Source: SG8-41 sp032123035
GTDB lineage: Bacteria > Pseudomonadota > Gammaproteobacteria > Burkholderiales > SG8-41
Direction of reading: 5' to 3'
Assembly: GCA_032123035.1 (NCBI GenBank)
Contig: JAQBFV010000156.1
Location: forward strand, 1 to 9,265
Length of the DNA stretch: 9,265 nucleotides
Below, one piece after another: positions 1-6,074 of the stretch. Below the pieces are notes generated by a model that saw nothing but the letters and a program-made list of their open reading frames with translations, did no database searches and was not told the origin of the DNA. Position 1 is the first letter of the stretch. Each line of letters starts with the position of its first letter. The translations under genes were made by a program, and so were the position numbers.

Positions 1-89
1 CGGGCGACTAGAGAAAGGCAACACACGAGGCCAACGTTCGGATCGTTACGCCAGTCCGCACGAGGTTCTCTGAATCGGAGGGGGTCATC

Positions 90-1151
90 ATGGGAAGGCT
101 CACACAATTACTTGGCGCACTGGCCGTCGCAATCGCGCTGGTCGCATCCGCGCCAGCAGGCGCGCAACAAGCGCAAAGCGGCTCGGCTGATACGCAGGCG
201 CAACGCCAGAACGCGCAACCGCTCAACAATGCACCGGTGTGGCGTGAAGTGCGCTCGGGTTCCCCGGGCTTTACCAATGTGCAGGGCGTGGAAACCGGGG
301 TGCTCGTCCAGAGCGGCGGGGAGACGTGGCGCCAGGTGCGGGTGCCGATCGCGTTCTGGGGCGGCGTTGTGATTGCCGCGGCAGTATTGGGACTCGCCTT
401 CTTCTACCTGCTTCAGGGCGCAATCGGCGTCCATAAGCAGCAGCCCGGCGGACGTCTGATCCAGCGCTTCTCGCCTGCAGACCGTCACGCGCACTGGTTG
501 ATGGCCATCAGCTGGTCAATCCTGGCCATTACGGGTCTCATTCTCTCCCTTGGCAAGACGGTGCTGCTGCCGGTTCTGGGCTACACCGTTTTCGCGTGGC
601 TTGCTTCAATGTCAATTACGCTCCATAACTTCACGGGGCCGATCCTGATTGTCGCTGTGCCCTGGTTGTTCATCCGTTTTGTCCGGGACAACGGTTTCGG
701 CAGCGAGGACGTCAAGTGGCTGCTGAACCTGCCGAAGTTTCTGATGGGCAAGGAGTATCCTTCTCACCGCTTCAATGCCGGCGAGAAGCTCATCCCGTTC
801 TGGCTGTTGCTACCCACCCTCTGCATCGTCCTGATTGTGACCGGCCTCGTGATGGTCTTCCCGAACTTCGGGCAAGGGCGCGAAACAATGCAGGTGGTCA
901 ATACGGTTCACATGGTTTCATCGTATATGGCAATCGCGATGGGGCTTATCCACATCTTCTATGGGACGATCGGCTCGCCCGGCTCCTACGCTGGAATGCG
1001 TTACGGCTATGTGGACGAGAACTGGGCCAAGGAGCATCACCTGCGCTGGTACGAGGACATCGTTGCCGGCAAGGCGCGCGAGAGATTCGCTGAACCTGGC
1101 GAAGGCCCTCCCGAGAAAGCCGCGCCGCCGGGCAAGCCACGCACGGCCTGA
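90..1151 (+). CDS. fdoI: Formate dehydrogenase gamma subunit (cytochrome b556, membrane anchor)
   Basis: This 353-residue protein is the membrane cytochrome b subunit of a respiratory formate dehydrogenase: it carries electrons from the periplasmic catalytic and iron-sulfur subunits to the quinone pool. Residues 1-25 look like a cleavable signal peptide (hydrophobic core, then AGA before QQ). A periplasmic stretch and an extra membrane segment (about 89-111) precede the four-helix core. From remembered E. coli FdnI, all four haem ligands have counterparts: H135 (RHAHW), H179 (LHNFTG), and H274 and H288, which are 14 residues apart as in FdnI. The motifs RFNAGEK and WAKEHHLRWY also match the family. 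The start is supported by GGAGGGGG at 77-84. Catalytic and beta subunits would be expected upstream, outside the window. The N-terminal extension is usual in betaproteobacterial members. The symbol is by family; fdhI or fdnI would serve as well. Confidence 0.93.
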   Translation: MGRLTQLLGALAVAIALVASAPAGAQQAQSGSADTQAQRQNAQPLNNAPVWREVRSGSPGFTNVQGVETGVLVQSGGETWRQVRVPIAFWGGVVIAAAVLGLAFFYLLQGAIGVHKQQPGGRLIQRFSPADRHAHWLMAISWSILAITGLILSLGKTVLLPVLGYTVFAWLASMSITLHNFTGPILIVAVPWLFIRFVRDNGFGSEDVKWLLNLPKFLMGKEYPSHRFNAGEKLIPFWLLLPTLCIVLIVTGLVMVFPNFGQGRETMQVVNTVHMVSSYMAIAMGLIHIFYGTIGSPGSYAGMRYGYVDENWAKEHHLRWYEDIVAGKARERFAEPGEGPPEKAAPPGKPRTA

Positions 1152-1176
1152 CGGTCCCGCAACGACCACCGTTCGC

Positions 1177-1200
1177 CAACGCCGCCGACTGGCGGCGTTG
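1177..1200 (+). terminator. GC-rich hairpin after the formate dehydrogenase gene, possible terminator
   Basis: CAACGCCGCC (1177-1186) and GGCGGCGTTG (1191-1200) form a perfect 10-base-pair stem closed by the tetraloop GACT. It lies 25 bases after the stop codon of the formate dehydrogenase gamma gene. The DNA after it (TGCTGTTGCTGTG) is only moderately T-rich, with no real T run, so it may be a weak intrinsic terminator or an mRNA 3'-end stabiliser. Its position suggests that frdABCD is transcribed separately from the fdh genes. Confidence 0.55.
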
Positions 1201-1259
1201 TGCTGTTGCTGTGTGAGCAGCGCCGTCGATCACGGCGCGACCGCTGATGGCTTGGGCTT

Positions 1260-1283
1260 CTCTTACGTTCACTCTTACGTTCA
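1260..1283 (+). repeat. Exact 12-base tandem duplication in the frdA upstream region
   Basis: CTCTTACGTTCA occurs twice in direct succession (1260-1271 and 1272-1283) without a mismatch. It is centred about 99 bases upstream of the FNR box centre. A direct repeat with about one helical turn of spacing could be a site for a dimeric regulator such as a response regulator, but no regulator can be named from the sequence, and a chance duplication is possible. Confidence 0.6.
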
Positions 1284-1363
1284 GGAAACGGCCGGCGCGT
1301 CATGCACGATACCCCACCTTTTGCTGCGCTAACTGGCACAGTCTGCCCCGATTCGGGACAGAA

Positions 1364-1377
1364 TTGATCTGAATCAA
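1364..1377 (+). promoter_or_regulatory. FNR/ANR-type anaerobic regulator box upstream of frdA
   Basis: TTGAT-CTGA-ATCAA is a perfect match to the FNR-family consensus TTGAT-N4-ATCAA. It is centred at 1370.5, about 41.5 bases before the frdA start codon. FNR activates frdABCD in E. coli when oxygen is absent, so a site here fits the genes it precedes. Function is inferred from sequence and position. Confidence 0.85.
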
Positions 1378-1399
1378 TCCGCCGCTTTGGCCTCTACCT

Positions 1400-1405
1400 G
1401 AGAAT
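1400..1405 (+). promoter_or_regulatory. Candidate -10 element of the frdA promoter
   Basis: GAGAAT matches TATAAT at four of six positions. It lies where a -10 element would be if the FNR box sat at the class II activation position of -41.5. Transcription would then start at about 1411-1412, at the A of the frdA start codon. The match is weak on its own and rests on the FNR geometry. Confidence 0.35.
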
Positions 1406-1411
1406 CGACCC

Positions 1412-3181
1412 ATGCAGGTGATTACCACAGACGTGGCCATCGTCGGTGGCGGTGGCACGGGCTTGCGAGCAGCCATTGCGGCAGCCGAAACCGATCCGGG
1501 TCTCCGGATCGCGCTGATTTCAAAAGTCGTACCGATGCGCAGCCACACCGTCGCCGCGGAGGGCGGATCGGCAGCGGTCGTGCGCTCCGACGATTCGCTC
1601 GACAATCATTTCGATGACACGGTCTCGGGCGGCGACTGGCTGTGCGACCAGGATGTCGTCGAATACTTCGTTGCCAATTGCACCCGCGAGATGACGCAGC
1701 TCGAGCACTGGGGTTGCCCGTGGAGCCGCAAACCCGACGGGCATGTGAACGTGCGCTTCTTCGGCGGAATGAAGGTGCAGCGCACCTGGTTCGCCGCAGA
1801 CAAGACCGGCTTCCACATGCTGCACACGCTGTTCCAGACGTCGATGAAATACCCCTCGATCACGCGCTACGACGAGTTCTTCTGCTGCGACCTGATCGTG
1901 GAGGACGGGCGCGTACAGGGTGTACTCGCCATCGAAATCGCGACCGGCGAGTTCTACCTCTTCAAATGCAACGCGGTGATCTTTGCAACCGGCGGCGCGG
2001 GACGCGTCTTTGTCCAAAACACCAACGCGGGCATCGTGACCGGCGATGGCATGGGCATAGCCTACCGCCACGGCGCGCCCCTGCGCGACATGGAGTTCAT
2101 GCAATGGCACCCGACGGCATTGCCCGGCACGGGCATCCTGATTACCGAGGCCTGCCGCGGGGAAGGCGCGATTCTCACCAACAAGGATGGTTACCGCTAT
2201 CTCCAGGACTACGGTATGGGACCGCCCGACCCCTGGCCGCGAGCGAAGGCGATGGAGCTCGGGCCGCGCGACCGTTTGTCCCAGGCGTTCTGGCACGAGG
2301 AGCAGAAGGGACGGACGATCGCGACCCCGCGCGGCCAGGTCGTGAACCTCGACTTGCGGCACCTTGGCGCGAAGAAGATCCATGAGCGGCTTCCGCTCAT
2401 CACCGAAGTCGCGCACACGTTCGTGGGCGTGGACCCGGTGACGACGCCGATTCCGGTGTGCCCGGCAGTGCACTACACCATGGGCGGCATCCTCAGCGAC
2501 GTCACCACGGCAACACCGTTGAAGGGCCTCTACGCGGCGGGCGAGTGTTCGAGCGTCGGCATTCACGGCGCGAACCGCCTGGGCTCGAACTCGCTTGCCG
2601 AGCTATGCGTGTTCGGGAAACCCGCGGGTGAGAACGCCGCCCGCTACGCGCGTTCCGTGACCCATAGCAGCTCGTCGGCCGTCGAAAAACAGGCCCAGGC
2701 CGCCGCGGAAGCCGTGCTGTCGCTGCTCAAGCGCGAGCGCGGCGAGCGGCTCGCCACGATTCGCGACGAGATGCATGATGCCATGGAAGCCGGAGTTCGC
2801 ATCTACCGCAAGGCGGATTCCATGCAGACGGCGTGCGACAAGATCGGCGAGCTGCGCGAGCGCTACCGCAAGGGCGTCAAGCTCGATGACTCGACCCGCG
2901 CGTTCAATACCGAATGGCTGACCGCGATCGAGCTCGGCTTCACGCTCGACGTTGCCGAGGTCATCGCGCACTCGGCGCTGAACCGCCGCGAATCCCGCGG
3001 CTCACACTCGCGACTGGACGAATACCAGGAACGCGACGACGTCAATTTCTTGAAGCACACCGTTGCCCACTACAACGGCACCGGCGCGCCGCGGATCGAG
3101 TACACGCCAGTCACGATCACCAAGTCGCAGCCGAAGCAGCGCGTTTACGGCGGCGCGGGCAAGAAAGCGGAGATGACCTGA
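1412..3181 (+). CDS. frdA: Fumarate reductase flavoprotein subunit FrdA
   Basis: This is the catalytic subunit of quinol:fumarate reductase, which reduces fumarate to succinate on the cytoplasmic face of the membrane. It has 589 residues, close to the 602 of E. coli. The N-terminal Rossmann motif GGGGTG (12-17) binds the ADP part of FAD. H45 in RSHTVAAEGG is the expected site of covalent FAD attachment. Dicarboxylate-site residues are in place: H233 (WHPT), E246, R286 (GPRD, the likely proton-shuttle arginine), H354 (HYTMGG) and R389 (GANRLGSNS). RRESRGSH lies at 525-532. The start is fixed by alignment of MQVITTDVAIVGGG with the E. coli N-terminus. No good ribosome binding site precedes it, which fits a possibly leaderless mRNA. 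It is the first gene of frdABCD. Succinate dehydrogenase SdhA is the main alternative, but the FrdC and FrdD partners decide for fumarate reductase. Confidence 0.97.
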   Translation: MQVITTDVAIVGGGGTGLRAAIAAAETDPGLRIALISKVVPMRSHTVAAEGGSAAVVRSDDSLDNHFDDTVSGGDWLCDQDVVEYFVANCTREMTQLEHWGCPWSRKPDGHVNVRFFGGMKVQRTWFAADKTGFHMLHTLFQTSMKYPSITRYDEFFCCDLIVEDGRVQGVLAIEIATGEFYLFKCNAVIFATGGAGRVFVQNTNAGIVTGDGMGIAYRHGAPLRDMEFMQWHPTALPGTGILITEACRGEGAILTNKDGYRYLQDYGMGPPDPWPRAKAMELGPRDRLSQAFWHEEQKGRTIATPRGQVVNLDLRHLGAKKIHERLPLITEVAHTFVGVDPVTTPIPVCPAVHYTMGGILSDVTTATPLKGLYAAGECSSVGIHGANRLGSNSLAELCVFGKPAGENAARYARSVTHSSSSAVEKQAQAAAEAVLSLLKRERGERLATIRDEMHDAMEAGVRIYRKADSMQTACDKIGELRERYRKGVKLDDSTRAFNTEWLTAIELGFTLDVAEVIAHSALNRRESRGSHSRLDEYQERDDVNFLKHTVAHYNGTGAPRIEYTPVTITKSQPKQRVYGGAGKKAEMT

Positions 3182-3192
3182 GGCGCGCCGTC

Positions 3193-3945
3193 ATGGTCGA
3201 GACACGGACAATCGAGATGGAGGTGCTGCGCTACCACCCGGAGCGCGATGCCGAACCGCACCTCCAGAGCTACCAGGTGCCCTTCACGCATGACATGTCA
3301 GTGCTGCAGGGCCTGCAGTACGTCAAGGATCATCTCGACGGCTCGCTCACGTTCCGCTGGTCATGCCGGATGGCGATATGCGGCAGCTGCGGTCATATGG
3401 TCAACGGCGTGCCACAACTGTCCTGTCACACGTTCCTTCGGGATTATTTCCCCGGCAAAGTCCGGGTCGAGCCGCTCAACCATTTCCCGATCCTGCGCGA
3501 TCTCGCAGTGGACCAAACCGATTTCCTGAAGAAGCTCGAGTCGATCAAGCCCTACATCATCCCGGCCGAGAACAAGCCGGTCGAAAGCGGTGAGTTCCTG
3601 CAAACGCCCGCGCAGCTCGACCGCTTCTATCAGTTCTCCCAGTGCATCAATTGCCTGCTCTGTTACTCCGCTTGCCCGCAGTACGGCCTGAACTCGGAAT
3701 TCATCGGTCCGGCGGCAATGGCCCTGCTGCATCGCTATAACGCCGACTCGCGTGATGCGGGCCGGGCCGAGCGAATGCCGATCGTGAACGCCGAAGAAGG
3801 CGTCTGGAGCTGCACCCTCGTGGGCTACTGCTCCGAGGTCTGCCCCAAGGGAGTGAACCCCGCGAATGCGGTCAATCAGAACAAGGTGAACAGCGCGCTT
3901 GATTACTTCCTCAGGTTTGTCACGCCGAGGGGGACCGGCCGGTGA
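3193..3945 (+). CDS. frdB: Fumarate reductase iron-sulfur subunit FrdB
   Basis: This 250-residue protein wires electrons from quinol to the FAD of FrdA through three iron-sulfur clusters. The ligands are all visible: [2Fe-2S] by C58, C63, C66 and C78; [4Fe-4S] by C151, C154, C157 and C217; [3Fe-4S] by C161, C207 and C213. From the second cluster onward these sit three residues beyond their E. coli FrdB counterparts, so the fold is complete. The ATG at 3193, eleven bases after the frdA stop, gives a length close to E. coli FrdB (244); the reading frame is open much further upstream inside frdA, but that extension has no family counterpart. AGG at 3181-3183, overlapping the frdA stop, may serve as a weak ribosome binding site. 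Its stop overlaps the frdC start. Confidence 0.96.
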   Translation: MVETRTIEMEVLRYHPERDAEPHLQSYQVPFTHDMSVLQGLQYVKDHLDGSLTFRWSCRMAICGSCGHMVNGVPQLSCHTFLRDYFPGKVRVEPLNHFPILRDLAVDQTDFLKKLESIKPYIIPAENKPVESGEFLQTPAQLDRFYQFSQCINCLLCYSACPQYGLNSEFIGPAAMALLHRYNADSRDAGRAERMPIVNAEEGVWSCTLVGYCSEVCPKGVNPANAVNQNKVNSALDYFLRFVTPRGTGR

Positions 3946-4334
3946 CAGTGCGCAAGCCTTATCGTCGGTCGATGGCCGGTTGGTGGCGCAGGAACCCCTT
4001 CTTCGTGCGTTACATGCTGCGTGAACTGACCGCGCCGTTCGTCGCGATCTATGCGGTGATCCTTCTCGTGGGTCTCGTGCGGCTTGCCCAGGGCGAAGCC
4101 GCCTACGACGCGTGGTTCGCCGCCCTGACGCACCCGGCCTCGATCGCGATTCACTGGCTGCTGCTCGTTGCCCTCATCTACCACTCGGTGACCTTGTGGC
4201 AGGTCATGCCGAAAACGATGCCGCCCCTGAAGGTTGCGGGGCACACGCTGCCCGAGCTCGGCGTGACGGCGCTGGGACTGCTCGCCACCCTCACCGTCTC
4301 GGTCGTGGTTTACGCCCTGGTCAGATGGCTATGA
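3942..4334 (+). CDS. frdC: Fumarate reductase membrane anchor subunit FrdC
   Basis: This 130-residue integral membrane protein anchors FrdAB and helps form the quinol site. The N-terminus VRKPYRRSMAGWWRRNPF and the motif YMLRE closely resemble E. coli FrdC (130-131 residues). R27 and E28 correspond to the Arg-Glu pair near the quinol site, and H81 in IYHSVTLW matches a conserved His of FrdC. Three membrane helices are evident at about 29-48, 64-86 and 104-127. The GTG start overlaps the frdB stop (GTGA), a sign of translational coupling; GAGGGGG at 3928-3934 is a good ribosome binding site. A second GTG at 3948 is possible. This anchor belongs to the haem-free two-protein type (FrdC plus FrdD), not the dihaem type. 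Confidence 0.94.
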   Translation: MTVRKPYRRSMAGWWRRNPFFVRYMLRELTAPFVAIYAVILLVGLVRLAQGEAAYDAWFAALTHPASIAIHWLLLVALIYHSVTLWQVMPKTMPPLKVAGHTLPELGVTALGLLATLTVSVVVYALVRWL

Positions 4335-4693
4335 ACCCGAAACGCTCGAATGCACCGATCTTCTGGGCGCTCTTCGGGGCTGGTGGCGCGCTTGCCGCGC
4401 TGGTGGGTCCGATATTGGTCCTGATAACCGGCATCATCACACCGGTGGGCTTATGGATGCCACGGGCCGCGCTCTCCTACGAACGTGTCCTCACTGGCGC
4501 GCAGCATTGGGCTGGGAAGCTGTTCTTGCTCGCTGTGGTCTCGCTCTTCCTCTGGCATGCTGCGCACCGGATTTTTCACGTTCTGCACGACGTTGGGATC
4601 CATGCCGGCACGGGCGCCAAGCTGCTCTGCTATGGTTCTGCCCTGTTGGGAACGGTGATCGCGGCAGCCGCGCTGCTCGCCATCGGCTTCTAG
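4325..4693 (+). CDS. frdD: Fumarate reductase membrane anchor subunit FrdD
   Basis: This second anchor subunit has 122 residues and pairs with FrdC. NPKRSNAPIFWALFGAGG and ALSYERVL follow E. coli FrdD almost word for word. W14 corresponds to the Trp beside the quinol site, and HRIFHVLHD (81-89) is the family's His-rich cytoplasmic motif. Three membrane helices lie at about 13-38, 62-83 and 98-121. The start overlaps the end of frdC: ATG at 4325 gives a length and W position closest to E. coli, while ATG at 4331 gives an ATGA overlap with the frdC stop and a protein two residues shorter; neither has a clear ribosome binding site, so coupling to frdC is likely. It ends the operon; no convincing intrinsic terminator follows. 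Confidence 0.94.
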   Translation: MAMNPKRSNAPIFWALFGAGGALAALVGPILVLITGIITPVGLWMPRAALSYERVLTGAQHWAGKLFLLAVVSLFLWHAAHRIFHVLHDVGIHAGTGAKLLCYGSALLGTVIAAAALLAIGF

Positions 4694-4706
4694 CTTCTTT
4701 AACTTC

Positions 4707-4727
4707 GTGACGAGTGACGGGTGGCTT
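4707..4727 (+). repeat. Three degenerate heptamers after frdD
   Basis: GTGACGA, GTGACGG and GTGGCTT follow one another 13 bases after the frdD stop codon. They open the non-coding gap of 250 bases between frdD and the convergent aldolase gene and share the GTGA core of the heptamers at 5774-5808. Confidence 0.65.
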
Positions 4728-4731
4728 CGCC

Positions 4732-4808
4732 TGAAGGATGAAGGATGAAGGATGAAGGATGAAGGATGAAGGATGAAGGATGAAGGCGGAAGGCGGAAGG
4801 CGGACGGG
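4732..4808 (+). repeat. Heptamer microsatellite (TGAAGGA)n with degenerate end
   Basis: Seven exact copies of TGAAGGA (4732-4780) are followed by TGAAGGC, GGAAGGC twice and GGACGGG, eleven units in all. The change from the A/T form to the GC form occurs at one end only, as expected when the exact copies expand by slippage and the edge drifts. It lies between the 3' ends of two convergent genes, so length change would not alter a protein. Confidence 0.95.
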
Positions 4809-4826
4809 TTTTTGACTTGTGTCTGT

Positions 4827-4943
4827 GTTTATCTGCGGCTAAATAAACTTGGGTTTCAAACTCGACCCGTTTCACGATTCACGATTCACGGCTTTCGAGC
4901 GTTTATCTGCGGTTAAATTCTTGTTCTTGATTTTTCTTGACGG
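4827..4943 (+). repeat. Degenerate repeat units 3' of the aldolase gene
   Basis: An 18-base word occurs twice with one mismatch: GTTTATCTGCGGCTAAAT at 4827-4844 and GTTTATCTGCGGTTAAAT at 4901-4918. The second copy continues for 21 bases from 4909 that match 5893-5913 in the array next to the acyl-CoA dehydrogenase at 19 positions, then through CTTGACGG to the aldolase stop codon. Between the copies, TTCACGA is repeated twice and a half (4871-4890). No gene or strong hairpin is visible here. Confidence 0.8.
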
Positions 4944-5747
4944 TTAGTTTGGGTCGAGGCTGCGCAGCGCGCGAACGCGCTCCTGACCGGCGGCCAGCAT
5001 GAGATTCCACTCCGTCGCCGCGGTGAGAAAGCGGGCGCCAAGCTTCACCACCTGCTCGATGCGCTTGGGATCACCGCCCGTCAATCCACCGACGCCCGGA
5101 AACTTGCCGTGCTGGCGGCACGCCGTGACCACACGTCCTATTGCGGCGAGAACCTTGGGATGGGTGAGCTCGCCCGCGACGCCAAGATCGGTAGCGAGAT
5201 CGTTGCTGCCCACGTGCACGATGTCCACGCCCGGCACGGCGGCGATAGCCTCCACGTTCTCGAGCGCTGCCTGGTTTTCGATCATGACGATGAGAAGCGT
5301 TGCGTCATTTAATGCCTGGCGCGCCTCGAGCGCCGGCAGCGTCCGGTAGCCAAGCTGCGGCCAGCTGCCATAGGCGCCGCGATTCCCGAGCGGCGCGAAC
5401 TTGCAGTGCCCGACCGCCTGGCGCGCATCCTCCGCCGAGCCTACGTCCGGCATGACGATGCCGAGCGCACCGCTGTCCAGCATCCGTAGTGCGGCAGCGT
5501 AATCGCGATCGGGGACACGAACCAGCGGGGTGACACCGGCACCGAGTGCGGCGACCGAGATCTGGGCGACGGTCTCCTCCGGCGTGGCCGTATGCTGCAG
5601 ATCGAAGTAGAGCGCATCGAAGCCGCAGGTCCTGGCGGCCAGCGCGATATCCACGGTACGCGCATGCCGGATCATGAGAGCAAGGCCCAGCCCGCCGCTT
5701 TTCAGCCGCTCAGCGAGTGGGTTCAACAACGCGTTGGGCGAACTCAA
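4944..5747 (-). CDS. HpcH/HpaI-family class II aldolase
   Basis: This 267-residue cytoplasmic TIM-barrel enzyme belongs to the metal-dependent pyruvate aldolases, which cleave 2-oxo acids such as 4-hydroxy-2-oxoheptanedioate or 2-dehydro-3-deoxyglucarate to pyruvate and an aldehyde. Counterparts of the HpaI active site are present: D49 and H52 (FDLQH), R77 (LVRVP), and metal ligands E157 (MIEN) and D183 (SNDLATDLG). KFAPLGNRGAYGS is the usual RG loop. The family's common DGEH is DLQH here, with Q51 in place of Glu, so the substrate may differ; it should not be named more narrowly. The start is TTG at 5745-5747 with a strong AGGAG upstream. The gene is convergent with frdD and downstream of the acyl-CoA dehydrogenase on the same strand, separated from it by a repeat-filled gap of 327 bases, so co-transcription is uncertain. 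Confidence 0.88.
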   Translation of the reverse strand: MSSPNALLNPLAERLKSGGLGLALMIRHARTVDIALAARTCGFDALYFDLQHTATPEETVAQISVAALGAGVTPLVRVPDRDYAAALRMLDSGALGIVMPDVGSAEDARQAVGHCKFAPLGNRGAYGSWPQLGYRTLPALEARQALNDATLLIVMIENQAALENVEAIAAVPGVDIVHVGSNDLATDLGVAGELTHPKVLAAIGRVVTACRQHGKFPGVGGLTGGDPKRIEQVVKLGARFLTAATEWNLMLAAGQERVRALRSLDPN

Positions 5748-5753
5748 ATCTAT

Positions 5754-5758
5754 CTCCT
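5754..5758 (-). promoter_or_regulatory. Ribosome binding site that fixes the TTG start of the aldolase
   Basis: On the minus strand AGGAG stands six bases before a TTG codon. No ATG gives a full-length family N-terminus at this place, so the TTG at 5745-5747 is the best start. Confidence 0.75.
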
Positions 5759-5773
5759 ACTCTTGCTAAATGC

Positions 5774-5808
5774 GTGAATGGTGAATGGCGAATGGTGAAC
5801 GGTGAACG
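5774..5808 (+). repeat. Five tandem heptamers upstream of the aldolase
   Basis: GTGAATG, GTGAATG, GCGAATG, GTGAACG and GTGAACG are directly tandem. They lie 26 bases before the aldolase start codon, where a promoter or leader would be, and are followed by GACTTGTG at 5816-5823, a word also found at 4814-4821 after the heptamers beside the aldolase 3' end. Confidence 0.9.
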
Positions 5809-5836
5809 GAGATCCGACTTGTGCCTTGTATTCTAA

Positions 5837-6074
5837 GTTTCTCTTGGCGTCTTGGCGGTTCAATTCGAATTATTGCTTCTCTCCGTGTCTCCGCGGTTCA
5901 ATTCTAGTTCTTGCTTCTCTTGGCGGCCTTGGCGGTTCACTTCTAGTTCTTGCTTCTCTCCGCGCCTCCGCGGTTCAATTATTGATCCTGCTTCTCTCGG
6001 CGTCTCGGCGGTTCAATTTGTAAGTCTCGCCTTCTTGGCGGTCTTGGCGGTCTTGGCGTCTTGCCGGTTCATTG
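5837..6074 (+). repeat. Array of about six 38-50 base degenerate repeats between two minus-strand genes
   Basis: Units begin at 5837, 5875, 5913, 5952, 5990 and 6029; the first five are 38-39 bases, the last about 46-50. The frame is GCTTCTC, then two 8-9 base half-repeats such as CTTGGCGT-CTTGGCGG, then GGTTCAATTC and, in some units, TAGTTCTT. Most of the 327-base gap between the acyl-CoA dehydrogenase stop codon and the aldolase start is this array. Plus-strand open frames through it are by-products of the 38-39 base period. There are no identical repeats with unique spacers, so it is not CRISPR, and no strong hairpin is seen. Related short intergenic repeats are, from memory, scattered in many environmental bacterial genomes; I know no established function. 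Confidence 0.9.

Noticed and set aside
9..11. TAG that might end the formate dehydrogenase beta subunit gene
   Set aside because: Only two codons precede it in the window, too little to support a gene call.
1520..2566. A 348-codon minus-strand open frame opposite frdA
   Set aside because: It is an antisense shadow; frdA carries all catalytic and FAD-binding motifs.
4694..4813. Intrinsic terminator after frdD using the T run at 4809-4813
   Set aside because: The preceding GC-rich heptamers do not fold into a stable hairpin next to the T run.
5837..6074. CRISPR array
   Set aside because: The units are degenerate along their full length, with no identical repeats separated by unique spacers, and there are no cas genes.
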